Positions 49,695 through 58,506 of a DNA stretch of 64,000 nt are shown here, in pieces. Within the stretch, counting starts at the first letter, position 1, and the number at the start of each line of letters is the position of its first letter. The notes beneath the pieces are model-generated. The model ran no database searches and was not told the origin of the DNA. It was given only the letters and a program-made list of their open reading frames with translations. The position numbers and the translations under genes are program-made. The DNA is from JBBRHQ01 sp963840235 (GTDB lineage Bacteria > Actinomycetota > Thermoleophilia > Solirubrobacterales > 70-9): contig CAWIYC010000005.1 in NCBI GenBank assembly GCA_963840235.1, forward strand, positions 310,001 through 374,000. Reading direction: 5' to 3'.

Positions 49695-51040
49695 GCGCGA
49701 CCGAGACCCGGATGCTGCTGCGGAACGCCGAGGAGCCCGGCCTCGACACGATCGAGGTCTACAAGCGGCACGGCGGCTACAGCGCCATGGAGATGGCCTA
49801 CCGGGAGCTGGAGCCGGACGAGATCGTCAGCGAGCTTGAGGAATCGGGGCTCCGCGGACGGGGTGGCGCCGGCTTCTCGATGGGCAAGAAGGCCTCCTTC
49901 CTGCCACGCGGGGAGATGCAGAAGTACCTCTGCTGCAACGCTGACGAGTCCGAGCCCGGCGCCTTCAAGGATCGCGAGCTGATGCAGCGCAACCCCCACC
50001 AGCTGATCGAGGGGATCGCGATCGCCGCGCTCGCCGCCGGCGTCGGCCACGCCTTCATCTTCATCCGCGGCGAGTACGACCAGCAGGGCGACATCCTCGA
50101 CGCCGCCGTCGCCGAGGCCTATGAGGCCGGCTACCTCGGCACGGACATCCTCGGTTCCCACCACGACCTCGAGCTGGTAGTCCACCGCGGTGCCGGCGCT
50201 TACATCTGCGGCGAGGAGACGGCGCTGCTCGACGCGCTCGAGGGCAAGCGGGGCAACCCGCGGCTGAAGCCCCCCTTTCCCGCGGTCGAGGGGCTATACG
50301 GCGGGCCGACGCTGATCAACAACGTCGAGACGCTCTCCAACGTCCCCCACATCGTCGCCAACGGCGCCGAGTGGTTCAAGGGCTTCGGCACCGAGCAGTC
50401 GCCGGGGACCAAGGTCGTCTCGGTCTCGGGCTGCGTCCAGCGGCCCGGCAACTACGAGGTCGAGCTCGGGATCCCGACCCGCGAGATCATCTTCGGCCTC
50501 GCCGGGGGTCCCGAGGAGGGGCACGAGGTCAAGGCCTTCTACCCGGGGGGCTCCTCCTCGCCGGTGCTCGAGAGCAGCGACCTCGACCTCCCCTACAGCT
50601 TCGAGGCGATGGCCGAGGCCGGCTCGATGCTGGGATCGGGCTCGATCATCGTCGCCGACGACCGCATCTCGATCCCCCATATGGCGCTGCGGACGGCGCG
50701 CTTCTACCAGCATGAGTCGTGCGGCAAGTGCACGCCCTGCCGGGAGGGGACGAACTGGACGGTGAAGATGCTCGAGCGCGTCGCCCGCGGCGAGGCGACG
50801 CCGATGGACCTCGACATCGTCGCCTCCGTCCAGGAGAACATCATCGGCCACTGCCTCTGCGTCCTCGGCGACTCGATGGCGATGCCCGTCGGCGCCATGG
50901 TCCGCAAGTTCCGCGACGAGTTCGAAGATCTGATGAACACCGCCGCCTCCTCCCAGGGAGCGTCAGCGACCGGTGATCCCAGCTCTGCTGGGATTCGTCC
51001 GGGGGCGGCAGGCCGCGCCAGCCCGAAGGTGGCGGCTTGA
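49691..51040 (+). CDS. nuoF: NADH-quinone oxidoreductase subunit F
   Basis: A 449-aa NADH- and FMN-binding subunit from GTG 49691, overlapping nuoE by four bases. The NADH/FMN region has LRGRGGAGFSMGKKASFLP, CNADESEPGAFKDRELMQRN, RGEYDQQGDILDAAVAEAYE and GAGAYICGEETALLDALEGK. The N3 [4Fe-4S] ligands are in ESCGKCTPCREGTNW and a distal Cys in GHCLCVLGD. The final 35 residues (SSQGASATGDPSSAG onward) are an unconserved tail. It accepts hydride from NADH at the tip of the peripheral arm. Confidence 0.96.
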   Translation: MSATETRMLLRNAEEPGLDTIEVYKRHGGYSAMEMAYRELEPDEIVSELEESGLRGRGGAGFSMGKKASFLPRGEMQKYLCCNADESEPGAFKDRELMQRNPHQLIEGIAIAALAAGVGHAFIFIRGEYDQQGDILDAAVAEAYEAGYLGTDILGSHHDLELVVHRGAGAYICGEETALLDALEGKRGNPRLKPPFPAVEGLYGGPTLINNVETLSNVPHIVANGAEWFKGFGTEQSPGTKVVSVSGCVQRPGNYEVELGIPTREIIFGLAGGPEEGHEVKAFYPGGSSSPVLESSDLDLPYSFEAMAEAGSMLGSGSIIVADDRISIPHMALRTARFYQHESCGKCTPCREGTNWTVKMLERVARGEATPMDLDIVASVQENIIGHCLCVLGDSMAMPVGAMVRKFRDEFEDLMNTAASSQGASATGDPSSAGIRPGAAGRASPKVAA

Positions 51041-53550
51041 AGAAGGCGGAGCGCAAGATCACCCTGATCGTCGACGGGCGTGAGATCGAGGCGCTCGATG
51101 GCGAGATGCTGGTGGATGCGGCCAAGCACGGAGACGTCGAGATCCCGGTCTTCTGTTACGAGCCGAAGCTGGGTGAGCCGGTCGGGGCCTGCCGCATGTG
51201 CATGGTCGAGATCGAGGGGATGCCGAAGCTGCAGACGGCCTGCTCGACCCCGGTCCGCGACGGCATGGTCGTCTACACCCAGAACGAGCAGGTGAAGGGA
51301 GCCCAGAACGCGGTCGTCGAGTTCCTCCTCGTCAACCACCCGCTCGACTGTCCCGTTTGCGACAAGGGCGGCGAATGCCCGCTCCAGGACATCTCGATGG
51401 GGTGGGGTCCTGGCCGCAGCCGGTTCACCGACCCCAAGCGCCATTTCGAGAAGCCGATCCCGCTCTCGCCGCTGATCGGGATCGACCGTGAGCGCTGCAT
51501 CCTCTGCTACCGCTGCGTCCGCTTCAGCCAGGAGGTGGCCGAGGACGCGCAGCTTCAGCTGCTCGAGCGCGGCAACGGCTCCTACGTCGGCACCTTCGAC
51601 GAGCGCCCCTACATCGCGCCCTTCCACGGCAACATCACCGAGCTCTGCCCGGTCGGGGCACTGACCTCCTATACCTACCGCTTCCGCGCCCGCCCCTGGG
51701 ACATCGAGCAGGCGGGCTCGGTCTGCACCCTCTGCCCGAGCCAGTGCAACGTCAGCTTCACCGTCCGCGACGAGGAGGTGAAGCGGGTAATGGTCCGCGA
51801 CAACCCCGAGGTCGACGACGGCTGGCTCTGCGACAAGGGCCGCTACGGCTTCGAGATGCTCGGCGGCGAGGCCAGGGTGCGGGGGCCGGTCCTGCGCGCC
51901 GGCGGCAACCCCGCCGGGGCGAGCTGGCCCGAGGCGATCGAGCAGGCCGCGGCCGCGCTGCGCGCCGCCGGGGCGAGGACCGCGGCAATCGTCGGCGACG
52001 CATCCAACGAGGAGGGCTACCTGGTGCAGCGGATCATGCGCCAGGGGCTCGGCTCGGCCCACATCGACTCGCGCCCGGGTGGCGGGCCCGAACGCGAGGA
52101 GCTGGTCAAGCTGGCCGACCCGGCGATCTCGGCCCGGGTCAGCGACATCGACCACGCCGACGCCGTCCTCGTGATCGGCGCCGACCCCCTGCACTCCTCC
52201 CCGATACTCGACCTGAGGATCCGCAAGGCCGTGCGGCGCAGCGGCACGAGGCTTGCCGTCGCGACCGACCGCCCGACCGCCCTCGACGGCGGCGCCGCAG
52301 CCGTCGCCCGCTACGCCCCCGGCGCTGCCGGCGCCTTTCTTGCCGAGCTGGGAGCCGTCCTGGCCACCGGCGGCGAGGGCCCGGACCCGGCCGCGGAGGT
52401 CGCCGCGGCCCTCACCGGGGCCGAGGACGTGGTCGTCGTCTGGGGCGAGCGAATCGGCCGGGGCGATTCGGGGGCGGCTGCGATCGAGGGCCTGCTCGGG
52501 CTGGCCGAGGGGCTGGGGATGAGCTCCAAGGATGGCTCCGGGCTGCTCGAGGTCCCCGACGTCGCCAACGCCCGCGGCCTGCGCGAAGTCGGCTGCCTCC
52601 CCGACGCCGGGCCGGGACTGACCGGGACGGAGGGTGGGATGGGGACTGCGGGCGTCCGCGAGGCGCTCGAGTCGGGAGAGCTGGAGGCCGTGATCCTCTT
52701 CGGCGTCGATCCTCTGCGCGACCTCGCCGACAGCGCCGGCTGGAAGCGGGCGCTCACCAACGCCGACGTGGTCATCGCCTTCTCGATGCTCGACAACGAG
52801 ACCACCGCCCAGGCTGACATCGTCTTCCCGCTCGAGAGCCACGCCGAGAAGGACGGCACGGTCACCCACCCCGACGGGCGCCTTCAGCGGGTACGGCCGA
52901 GCGCCTCGCGGCCGGGCGACGTGCGCCCCGCCTGGCAGGTCCTGGCTGAGCTGGCGGCCTCCCTCGGCCACGAGACCGGGATCGAATCGGCGCCGGACGC
53001 TCTTTCAGCGATGGCAGAGGCAGTCCCGTTCTATTCCGGGATCAGCGATGCCGAGATAGGCGGGCGCGGGATTCGGTGGCAGGACAGAGCGCAGGCCGTC
53101 GGGGGCCTCCCCCTCGGAGCACCTCCGCGCGAGGCGCCGGATCTCGATCCACCGGGGGGCGGGGTCGGGGACCCGTCTCCGAAAGCACAGTCTTCCCTCG
53201 CCGGGCCCCCGACCCCGCCATCCGAGGGATCTGGCGGTGAGCTCCGGCTCGGCACCTATCGCGATCTCTGGGCCGGGCCCGTTACTGAGCTGAACCCGGC
53301 GTTGCGATTCCTGAAGCCGGGTCAGACGGTCGAGGTCTCTCCCGGAGATGCGGAGCGGCTTGGGCTCTCGCAGGGCGATGAGGTTTTCGTGGGCTCGAAC
53401 GGGGCGAAGGTCGCCGCGCGGGTGGCGATTCGGGAGCGGATGGTTGACGGGGCCTGCTTCCTGATCGAGGGGACGGTTGAGGGGAACGCGAACTCGCTGC
53501 TGAATGGCGGGGCGGAAGTGGTCGAGATCGCCAAGGTGGGCGGGCCGTGA
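51037..53550 (+). CDS. nuoG: NADH-quinone oxidoreductase subunit G
   Basis: An 837-aa subunit from TTG 51037, overlapping nuoF by four bases. The N-terminal [2Fe-2S] ferredoxin domain has PVFCYEPKLGEPVGACRMC, with a further Cys in LQTACSTPV. Next are the His/Cys N5 cluster region (HPLDCPVCDKGGECPLQD), N4 ligands (RCILCYRCVRFSQEV, ELCPVGALT), and the extra N7 cluster (CTLCPSQCNV plus DDGWLCDKGRYGF). A molybdopterin-oxidoreductase-like domain without expected catalytic activity fills the rest. Near residues 700-745 is a Pro/Gly-rich insertion (LDPPGGGVGDPSPKAQSS) unusual for the family. Electrons pass from N3 toward N6. Confidence 0.95.
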   Translation: MKKAERKITLIVDGREIEALDGEMLVDAAKHGDVEIPVFCYEPKLGEPVGACRMCMVEIEGMPKLQTACSTPVRDGMVVYTQNEQVKGAQNAVVEFLLVNHPLDCPVCDKGGECPLQDISMGWGPGRSRFTDPKRHFEKPIPLSPLIGIDRERCILCYRCVRFSQEVAEDAQLQLLERGNGSYVGTFDERPYIAPFHGNITELCPVGALTSYTYRFRARPWDIEQAGSVCTLCPSQCNVSFTVRDEEVKRVMVRDNPEVDDGWLCDKGRYGFEMLGGEARVRGPVLRAGGNPAGASWPEAIEQAAAALRAAGARTAAIVGDASNEEGYLVQRIMRQGLGSAHIDSRPGGGPEREELVKLADPAISARVSDIDHADAVLVIGADPLHSSPILDLRIRKAVRRSGTRLAVATDRPTALDGGAAAVARYAPGAAGAFLAELGAVLATGGEGPDPAAEVAAALTGAEDVVVVWGERIGRGDSGAAAIEGLLGLAEGLGMSSKDGSGLLEVPDVANARGLREVGCLPDAGPGLTGTEGGMGTAGVREALESGELEAVILFGVDPLRDLADSAGWKRALTNADVVIAFSMLDNETTAQADIVFPLESHAEKDGTVTHPDGRLQRVRPSASRPGDVRPAWQVLAELAASLGHETGIESAPDALSAMAEAVPFYSGISDAEIGGRGIRWQDRAQAVGGLPLGAPPREAPDLDPPGGGVGDPSPKAQSSLAGPPTPPSEGSGGELRLGTYRDLWAGPVTELNPALRFLKPGQTVEVSPGDAERLGLSQGDEVFVGSNGAKVAARVAIRERMVDGACFLIEGTVEGNANSLLNGGAEVVEIAKVGGP

Positions 53551-54548
53551 CCCTGCCGCTGGCCGACACCGGGGTCGCCGAGGCGACCTGGGTCCTGATC
53601 GTCAAGTCGATCGTGATCTTCGCGGTGATCTTCGCCATCCTGCCGGTGTTGACCGTGGTCGAGCGCAAGCTGATCGGCCGCTTCCAGCACCGCTACGGGC
53701 CCAACCGGGTCGGCCCCTACGGACTCTTCCAGCCGCTCGCCGATGTCGGCAAGCTTCTCTCCAAGCAGGCTTTCCGCCCCGAGGGCGCGATCCCGGTGCT
53801 GTTCGTGCTGGGGCCGCTGCTGCCGGTGCTCTCCGGCATCCTGGCGCTGGCGATCCTGCCCTTCGGGGACATCCAGGGCGACGTCGGCTTCTACGGGATC
53901 GACGTCTCGATCGGGATCCTCTACTTCTTCGCGGTCGGCTCGATCGCCTTCTACGGGATGCTGCTGGGCGGCTGGGCCTCGGGCTCGAAGTACAGCTTTC
54001 TCGGGGCGATGCGCTCGGCGGCCCAGCTGATCTCCTACGAGGTCGCGATGGGGCTCTCGCTGCTCGGGGTGATCATGATGGCCGGCTCGCTCTCGCTGGT
54101 GGACATCGTCAAGGCGCAGAACCAGATCTGGTTCATCCTGCCCCAGCTCCTCGGCTTCGTCATCTTCATGGTCGCCGGCTTCGCCGAGACCAACCGCGCC
54201 CCGTTCGACCTCCCCGAAGCAGACGCCGAGCTGGTGCAGGGGTTCATGACCGAGTACGGGGGCATGCGCTTCGGCTCCTTCCTGCTGGTCGAGTACCTCG
54301 AGATCATGGTCGTCTCCGGGATCGCCGCGGCGATGTTCCTCGGGGGCTGGATGGGCCCGGGACCGTCCTGGCTGGACCCGATCTGGATGCTGGCGAAGAT
54401 GCTGACCCTGGTCTTCTTCTTCATCTGGATCCGGGCGACCCTGCCGCGCCTGCGCTACGACCAGCTGATGCGGCTGGGCTGGAAGGTGCTGCTTCCTCTG
54501 GCGACCCTGAACGTGCTGGTGACGGCTGTGCTGGTGGTGGTGGCGTGA
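53547..54548 (+). CDS. nuoH: NADH-quinone oxidoreductase subunit H
   Basis: A 333-aa, eight- or nine-helix membrane subunit from GTG 53547. Motifs are ERKLIGRFQHRYGPNRVGPY (amphipathic quinone-entrance segment), QPLADVGKLLSKQAF, LGAMRSAAQLISYEVAMGLS and FAETNRAPFDLPEADAELV, with the acidic loop leading to GFMTEYGGMRFGSFLLVEYL. C-terminal RATLPRLRYDQLMRLGWKVL also matches. It joins the quinone site to the proton-pumping arm. It overlaps nuoG by four bases and ends four bases into nuoI. Confidence 0.96.
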   Translation: MTLPLADTGVAEATWVLIVKSIVIFAVIFAILPVLTVVERKLIGRFQHRYGPNRVGPYGLFQPLADVGKLLSKQAFRPEGAIPVLFVLGPLLPVLSGILALAILPFGDIQGDVGFYGIDVSIGILYFFAVGSIAFYGMLLGGWASGSKYSFLGAMRSAAQLISYEVAMGLSLLGVIMMAGSLSLVDIVKAQNQIWFILPQLLGFVIFMVAGFAETNRAPFDLPEADAELVQGFMTEYGGMRFGSFLLVEYLEIMVVSGIAAAMFLGGWMGPGPSWLDPIWMLAKMLTLVFFFIWIRATLPRLRYDQLMRLGWKVLLPLATLNVLVTAVLVVVA

Positions 54549-55090
54549 ACGAGCGCTTCCCCTACCTCGCCGACGAAAGCGTGATCGAGGTCCAGCGCGG
54601 CCCCGAGCCGGGCGGCGCCGGCGGGGCCTACCGGGCCTTCGGGGAGACGCTGCGGGGGTTGAAGACGACCATGGCGCGTCTGATCGAGGGACCGCTGACG
54701 ATCCAGTACCCGGAGGAGAAGACCCCGGTGTACCCGCGCTTCCGCGGCCGGCACAAGCTGCACCGCTTCGAGGAGGGGGGCCTCGAGAAGTGCGTCGGCT
54801 GCTCCCTCTGCGCGGCCGCCTGCCCGGCCGACTGCATCCGGGTCGTCGCCGCCGAGAACGACCCCTCCGACCGGGTCTCGGCCGGCGAGCGTTACGCCTC
54901 CGTCTACGAGATCAACCTCTCGCGCTGCATCTTCTGCGGCTACTGCGAGATCGCCTGTCCGTTCGACGCGATCACGATGGGCCACGACTACGAGATGTCC
55001 GACTACGACCGCACCGACCTGATCTTCACCAAGGAGATGCTGCTGGCCGAACCGATCGAGCGCACTCCCCTACGCAGGGAAGGCGGGTAG
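54545..55090 (+). CDS. nuoI: NADH-quinone oxidoreductase subunit I
   Basis: A 181-aa protein from GTG 54545 carrying two [4Fe-4S] ferredoxin motifs: CVGCSLCAAACPADC and CIFCGYCEIACPFDAI (clusters N6a and N6b). LTIQYPEEKTPVYPRFRGRH precedes them, as in other NuoI proteins. It links NuoG to NuoB in the electron path. It is followed, after only 9 bp, by a SnoaL-like gene rather than by nuoJ. Confidence 0.96.
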   Translation: MNERFPYLADESVIEVQRGPEPGGAGGAYRAFGETLRGLKTTMARLIEGPLTIQYPEEKTPVYPRFRGRHKLHRFEEGGLEKCVGCSLCAAACPADCIRVVAAENDPSDRVSAGERYASVYEINLSRCIFCGYCEIACPFDAITMGHDYEMSDYDRTDLIFTKEMLLAEPIERTPLRREGG

Positions 55091-55099
55091 CGTGAGCGC

Positions 55100-55507
55100 A
55101 TGGCGGAAGAGCTGCTCAGCACCTTCAGCGCCGGCTACGAGCAGTCGTCGGCAGCCTTCAACGAAGGGGACCTCGATAGGGCTCTTTCGGGGATGCCGGA
55201 GGATCTCGAATGGCACGCCGTCAGCGAGGACCCGGAGCAATCCGTGCTCCGCGGCCCGGCGGAGATCAAGGGCTTCTTTCAGGGTTTTCGCAACGTCTTT
55301 GACGAGTGGCGAGTCGAGCCGCTCTCCTTCGAGCAGCTTTCCGACGCCTCGATCCTCGTCCACCACATCATCCGCGGAACCAGTCGCGGCGCAGGGGTAC
55401 CGGTCGAGACGGAGACGTGGGAGGTCTGGGAGTTCGAGGAGATGGAGCCCGTCCGGGTGCGCCAGTTCCTATCCCGAGACGAGGCGCTGGCAGCAGCCGA
55501 AGACTGA
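55100..55507 (+). CDS. SnoaL/NTF2-like protein encoded inside the nuo operon
   Basis: A 135-aa protein from ATG 55100, the only non-nuo gene in the operon, 9 bp after nuoI and 24 bp before nuoJ. The pattern is that of the SnoaL-like polyketide-cyclase/NTF2 fold: SAFNEGDLDRALSGMPEDLE, WHAVSEDPEQSVLRGPAEIK, GFFQGFRNVFDEWRVEPLSF and VWEFEEMEPVRVRQFLSRDE. Such proteins are small ligand-binding cones or isomerases. No signal peptide or membrane segment is present, and nothing suggests a structural role in complex I. It might be an assembly or accessory factor, or a chance insertion. Confidence 0.85.
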   Translation: MAEELLSTFSAGYEQSSAAFNEGDLDRALSGMPEDLEWHAVSEDPEQSVLRGPAEIKGFFQGFRNVFDEWRVEPLSFEQLSDASILVHHIIRGTSRGAGVPVETETWEVWEFEEMEPVRVRQFLSRDEALAAAED

Positions 55508-55531
55508 GCTCGGCCGGAGGTCAGAGGCCTG

Positions 55532-56500
55532 ATGGAGGAGGTCGTCTTCTTCGGGGCGGCGATCGGGGCGCTGGGTGGAGCGATCGCGGTGGTCGGTCTG
55601 CGCAACCCCTTCTACAGCGTTCTCGCCCTGATCGTCCACCTGATCTCGCTCGCCGTCCTCTTCCTGCTGCTGCACTCCGAGTTCATCGCCGCGGCCCAGG
55701 TCGTCGTCTACGCCGGCGCGGTGATGGTCCTCTACGTCTTCGTAGCCGCCTACGTCGGCGGCATCGAGGAGCCCGTCTGGGAGCCGATCCCCGGCCAGCG
55801 CCTGCTGGCGCCGCTGCTGGGCGCCGCGCTCTTCGTCGAGCTCTCGATCGCTGTCCTCGGCTCCTCGCTGAAGGCGCTCGGCACCGACGGCCCCCAGATA
55901 GCCGACGGCTTCGGCGCCCCCTCGCGGATAGGCACCCTGATGCTCGAGCGCTACCTGATCCCCTTCGAAGCCGCCTCCCTCCTCCTCCTCATAGCCGCAG
56001 TGGGCGCTGTAGTCCTCGCCGCCAGGCGAGAGACCTCCGAGGATGGCCGCGAACGAGGGGCGCCGGGGGACTCCCCGCCGGGCACTCAGCGCGCCGCGCC
56101 GGGCGGCTCGGGGATCGCGGGAGCGGCCGACCGCGGCGTCGCGCCCGCCGGGGAGGCGCCCGGCCCCCCATCCCGGCACCCCCGGAGGAACGCCCGCCTG
56201 ATGCCCGTCGAGTGGTACATAGTCCTCTCGGCCCTGCTGTTTGCGATCGGAGCCGGCGGCGTGCTGATCCGCCGCAGCCCGGTGGTGATCCTCCTCTGCC
56301 TGGAGCTGATGCTGAACGCCGGCAACCTGGCGCTGGTCGCCTTCAGCCGCATGACCGGAAATGAGTCGGGGCAGGTCTTCGCCCTGATCGTGATGGTCGT
56401 AGCGGCCTGCGAGGTCGTCGTCGGCCTCGGGCTGATCGTCGCCATCTTCCGCCGGCGCCTGCCGCTCAACGTCGATGAGCTGAGGGAGCTGAAGGGATGA
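55532..56500 (+). CDS. nuoJK: NADH-quinone oxidoreductase subunits J and K in one reading frame
   Basis: A 322-codon frame with no stop between two subunits. Residues 1-about 167 are NuoJ: AIAVVGLRNPFYSVLALIVH, FIAAAQVVVYAGAVMVLYVF and a last helix AASLLLLIAAVGAVVLAARR. Residues about 168-223 are a disordered Pro/Gly/Arg linker. From M224 (ATG 56201) the sequence is NuoK: YIVLSALLFAIGAGGVLIRR, VVILLCLELMLNAGNLALVA with the proton-path Glu, then ALIVMVVAACEVVVGLGLIV. Either the two subunits are fused, or NuoK starts internally at ATG 56201, about 12 bases after GGAGGA. The linker codes no second start site with better spacing. Confidence 0.9.
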   Translation: MEEVVFFGAAIGALGGAIAVVGLRNPFYSVLALIVHLISLAVLFLLLHSEFIAAAQVVVYAGAVMVLYVFVAAYVGGIEEPVWEPIPGQRLLAPLLGAALFVELSIAVLGSSLKALGTDGPQIADGFGAPSRIGTLMLERYLIPFEAASLLLLIAAVGAVVLAARRETSEDGRERGAPGDSPPGTQRAAPGGSGIAGAADRGVAPAGEAPGPPSRHPRRNARLMPVEWYIVLSALLFAIGAGGVLIRRSPVVILLCLELMLNAGNLALVAFSRMTGNESGQVFALIVMVVAACEVVVGLGLIVAIFRRRLPLNVDELRELKG

Positions 56501-58506
56501 GCGTCACGGCCTGGGCCTGGCTCGTCCTCGCCTTCCCCCTCGCCGGCTCGATCGTCACCGGGCTCGGGTTCCGCGCCTTCCCGGCGCGTGTCGCAGGCAT
56601 CGTCGGCACCGCCTCGATCGCCCTTGCCTTCGCCTGCGCGGTCGGCGCCCTGCTGACGATGCTCGGCGACCCGGCGGAGTCGCGAACCTTCACCTCGACG
56701 GCGTGGGACTACGCCAACGCAGCCGGGCTCGACATCAAGCTCGGGATCCTGGTCGACCCGCTGTCGCTGTTCATGGTCCTGGTGGTGACCGGGGTCTCGA
56801 CCCTGATCCACCTCTACTCCTTCGGCTACATGCAGTCCGACCGCGGCTATCACCGCTTCTTCAGCTATCTCAACTTCTTCGTCTTCTCGATGCTGCTGCT
56901 GGTCCTCGCCGGAAACTTCGTCCTGCTGATCGTCGGCTGGGCCTTCGTCGGCTTCGCCTCCTACGCCCTGATCAGCTTCTGGTACCGCCGCACCACCGCC
57001 ACCGGGGCCGGGATGAAGGCCTTCGTCATCAACGTCGTCGGCGACATCGGCCTCACCCTGGCGGCCTTCCTCATCTTCCGCGAGATCGGCTCCTTCGACT
57101 ACGGCACCGTCTTCGCCAAGGCGCCCGAGGTCTTCACAACCAACGAGTGGACCGTGGTCGCGATCTGCCTGCTGCTGCTGCTCGGCGCCTTCGCCAAGTC
57201 GGCCCAGCTGCCGCTCCACACCTGGCTCCCGGACGCGATGGAGGGCCCTACACCGGTCTCCTCGCTGATCCACGCCGCGACCATGGTCACCGCCGGCGTC
57301 TACCTGATCGCCCGCACCCACGTTCTCTTCGGCCTCGCCCCCACCGCCGCCGACGTCGCCGCCTTCATCGGCCTGGCGACGCTGCTGATCGCCGGCACGA
57401 TCGCGCTGGTGATGACCGACCTCAAGCGGGCGATCGCCTACTCGACCATGAGCCAGATCGGCTACATGGTCGTCGGCGTCTCGATCGGCGCCTTCAGCGC
57501 CGGCATGTTCCACCTGATGACCCACGCCTTCTTCAAGGCTCTGCTGTTCATGGCAGCCGGCTCGATCATCGCCGCCATGGCGAACCGCCAGAACATCGAC
57601 GAGATGAGCGGCTTCGGCAAGGCGCTGCGCTTCACCTCGATCCTGTTCGTGATCGGCGGGCTGGCGCTGGCCGCCTTCCCCTTCACCTCGGGTTTCTTCT
57701 CCAAGGACGAGATCCTCGGCTACGCCGCCGCACGCGGCGGCTTCTACTGGATCTTCACCATCGGCGGCTACGCCGGGGCGCTGCTGACCGCCGTCTACAC
57801 CTTCCGCCTGGTCTTCAGGGTGCTGCCCGGACGACCCTGCAAGGAGGCGCAGGAGTTGATCGACACGGGCCACGTCCACCACGCCGAGCCCGAGAACCCG
57901 GCTACCGGTGAGAAGGAGGACACCGACGTCGGCTTCCCGGGCGAGACCCATCACATCGCCGAGCAGTCGGCCTCGATGCGGTGGGCGATGGCGGCGCTCG
58001 GCTTCCTCGCACTGGTCGGCGGGCTGGTGCAGATACCCGGGGTGGACGACGTCATCACCAGGTTCCTCGAGCCGGTCTTCGCCGACTCGCCGCTGGCCGC
58101 GATCCACCCCACCGTGCTCGCCGAGTGGGAGGGGCTGGGGGTCGGTGGAGTGATCTCGATCCTCGGGATCTACATCGCCCACTGGTTCTACGTCGCCCAC
58201 CCCGAGACCCCCGCGATCCTGCAGAAGCGGCTGCGGCCGCTGTACGAGCTGTTCGTGCACAAGTGGTACTTCGACGAGGCGATCGACATCCTCATCGTCC
58301 GTCCGGCCCTGGCGGTCGGGCGCTTCGCCAGCCGCACCTTCGAGCGAGTCGTCGTCGACGGCATCGTCAACGGCGCCACCGACGTCGTCCGCGGCGCCGG
58401 CGGGATAGTCCGCGGCGCCCAGTCAGGCTTCGTGCGCAGCTACGCGCTGCTGCTGATCGGCGGCTTCGCCGGACTCGGCCTCTACTTCCTGATCGTGAGC
58501 AGCTGA
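56497..58506 (+). CDS. nuoL: NADH-quinone oxidoreductase subunit L
   Basis: A 669-aa antiporter-like subunit from ATG 56497 (ATGA overlap with the J/K frame). Motifs: DPLSLFMVLVVTGVSTLIHL, YFSYLNFFVFSMLLLVLAGN-like stretch, GWAFVGFASYALISFWYRRT, AKSAQLPLHTWLPDAMEGPT and SSLIHAATMVTAGVYLIART with conserved Lys and His. The long lateral helix lies at the C-terminal end. It forms the distal proton channel. A hydrophilic loop (GHVHHAEPENPATGEKED) is inserted between late helices. Confidence 0.95.
   Translation: MSVTAWAWLVLAFPLAGSIVTGLGFRAFPARVAGIVGTASIALAFACAVGALLTMLGDPAESRTFTSTAWDYANAAGLDIKLGILVDPLSLFMVLVVTGVSTLIHLYSFGYMQSDRGYHRFFSYLNFFVFSMLLLVLAGNFVLLIVGWAFVGFASYALISFWYRRTTATGAGMKAFVINVVGDIGLTLAAFLIFREIGSFDYGTVFAKAPEVFTTNEWTVVAICLLLLLGAFAKSAQLPLHTWLPDAMEGPTPVSSLIHAATMVTAGVYLIARTHVLFGLAPTAADVAAFIGLATLLIAGTIALVMTDLKRAIAYSTMSQIGYMVVGVSIGAFSAGMFHLMTHAFFKALLFMAAGSIIAAMANRQNIDEMSGFGKALRFTSILFVIGGLALAAFPFTSGFFSKDEILGYAAARGGFYWIFTIGGYAGALLTAVYTFRLVFRVLPGRPCKEAQELIDTGHVHHAEPENPATGEKEDTDVGFPGETHHIAEQSASMRWAMAALGFLALVGGLVQIPGVDDVITRFLEPVFADSPLAAIHPTVLAEWEGLGVGGVISILGIYIAHWFYVAHPETPAILQKRLRPLYELFVHKWYFDEAIDILIVRPALAVGRFASRTFERVVVDGIVNGATDVVRGAGGIVRGAQSGFVRSYALLLIGGFAGLGLYFLIVSS

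Noticed and set aside
55300..55320. A sequence resembling the 38035 hairpin arm (GACGAGTGGCGAGTCGAG).
   Set aside because: It lies within the SnoaL-like coding sequence, is only partial, and has no inverted partner; treated as coincidence.
56086..58260. A 724-aa minus-strand ORF opposite nuoJ/nuoL.
   Set aside because: Extremely biased Asp/Gln/Glu/Arg composition, antisense to well-conserved complex I genes; a codon-bias shadow.
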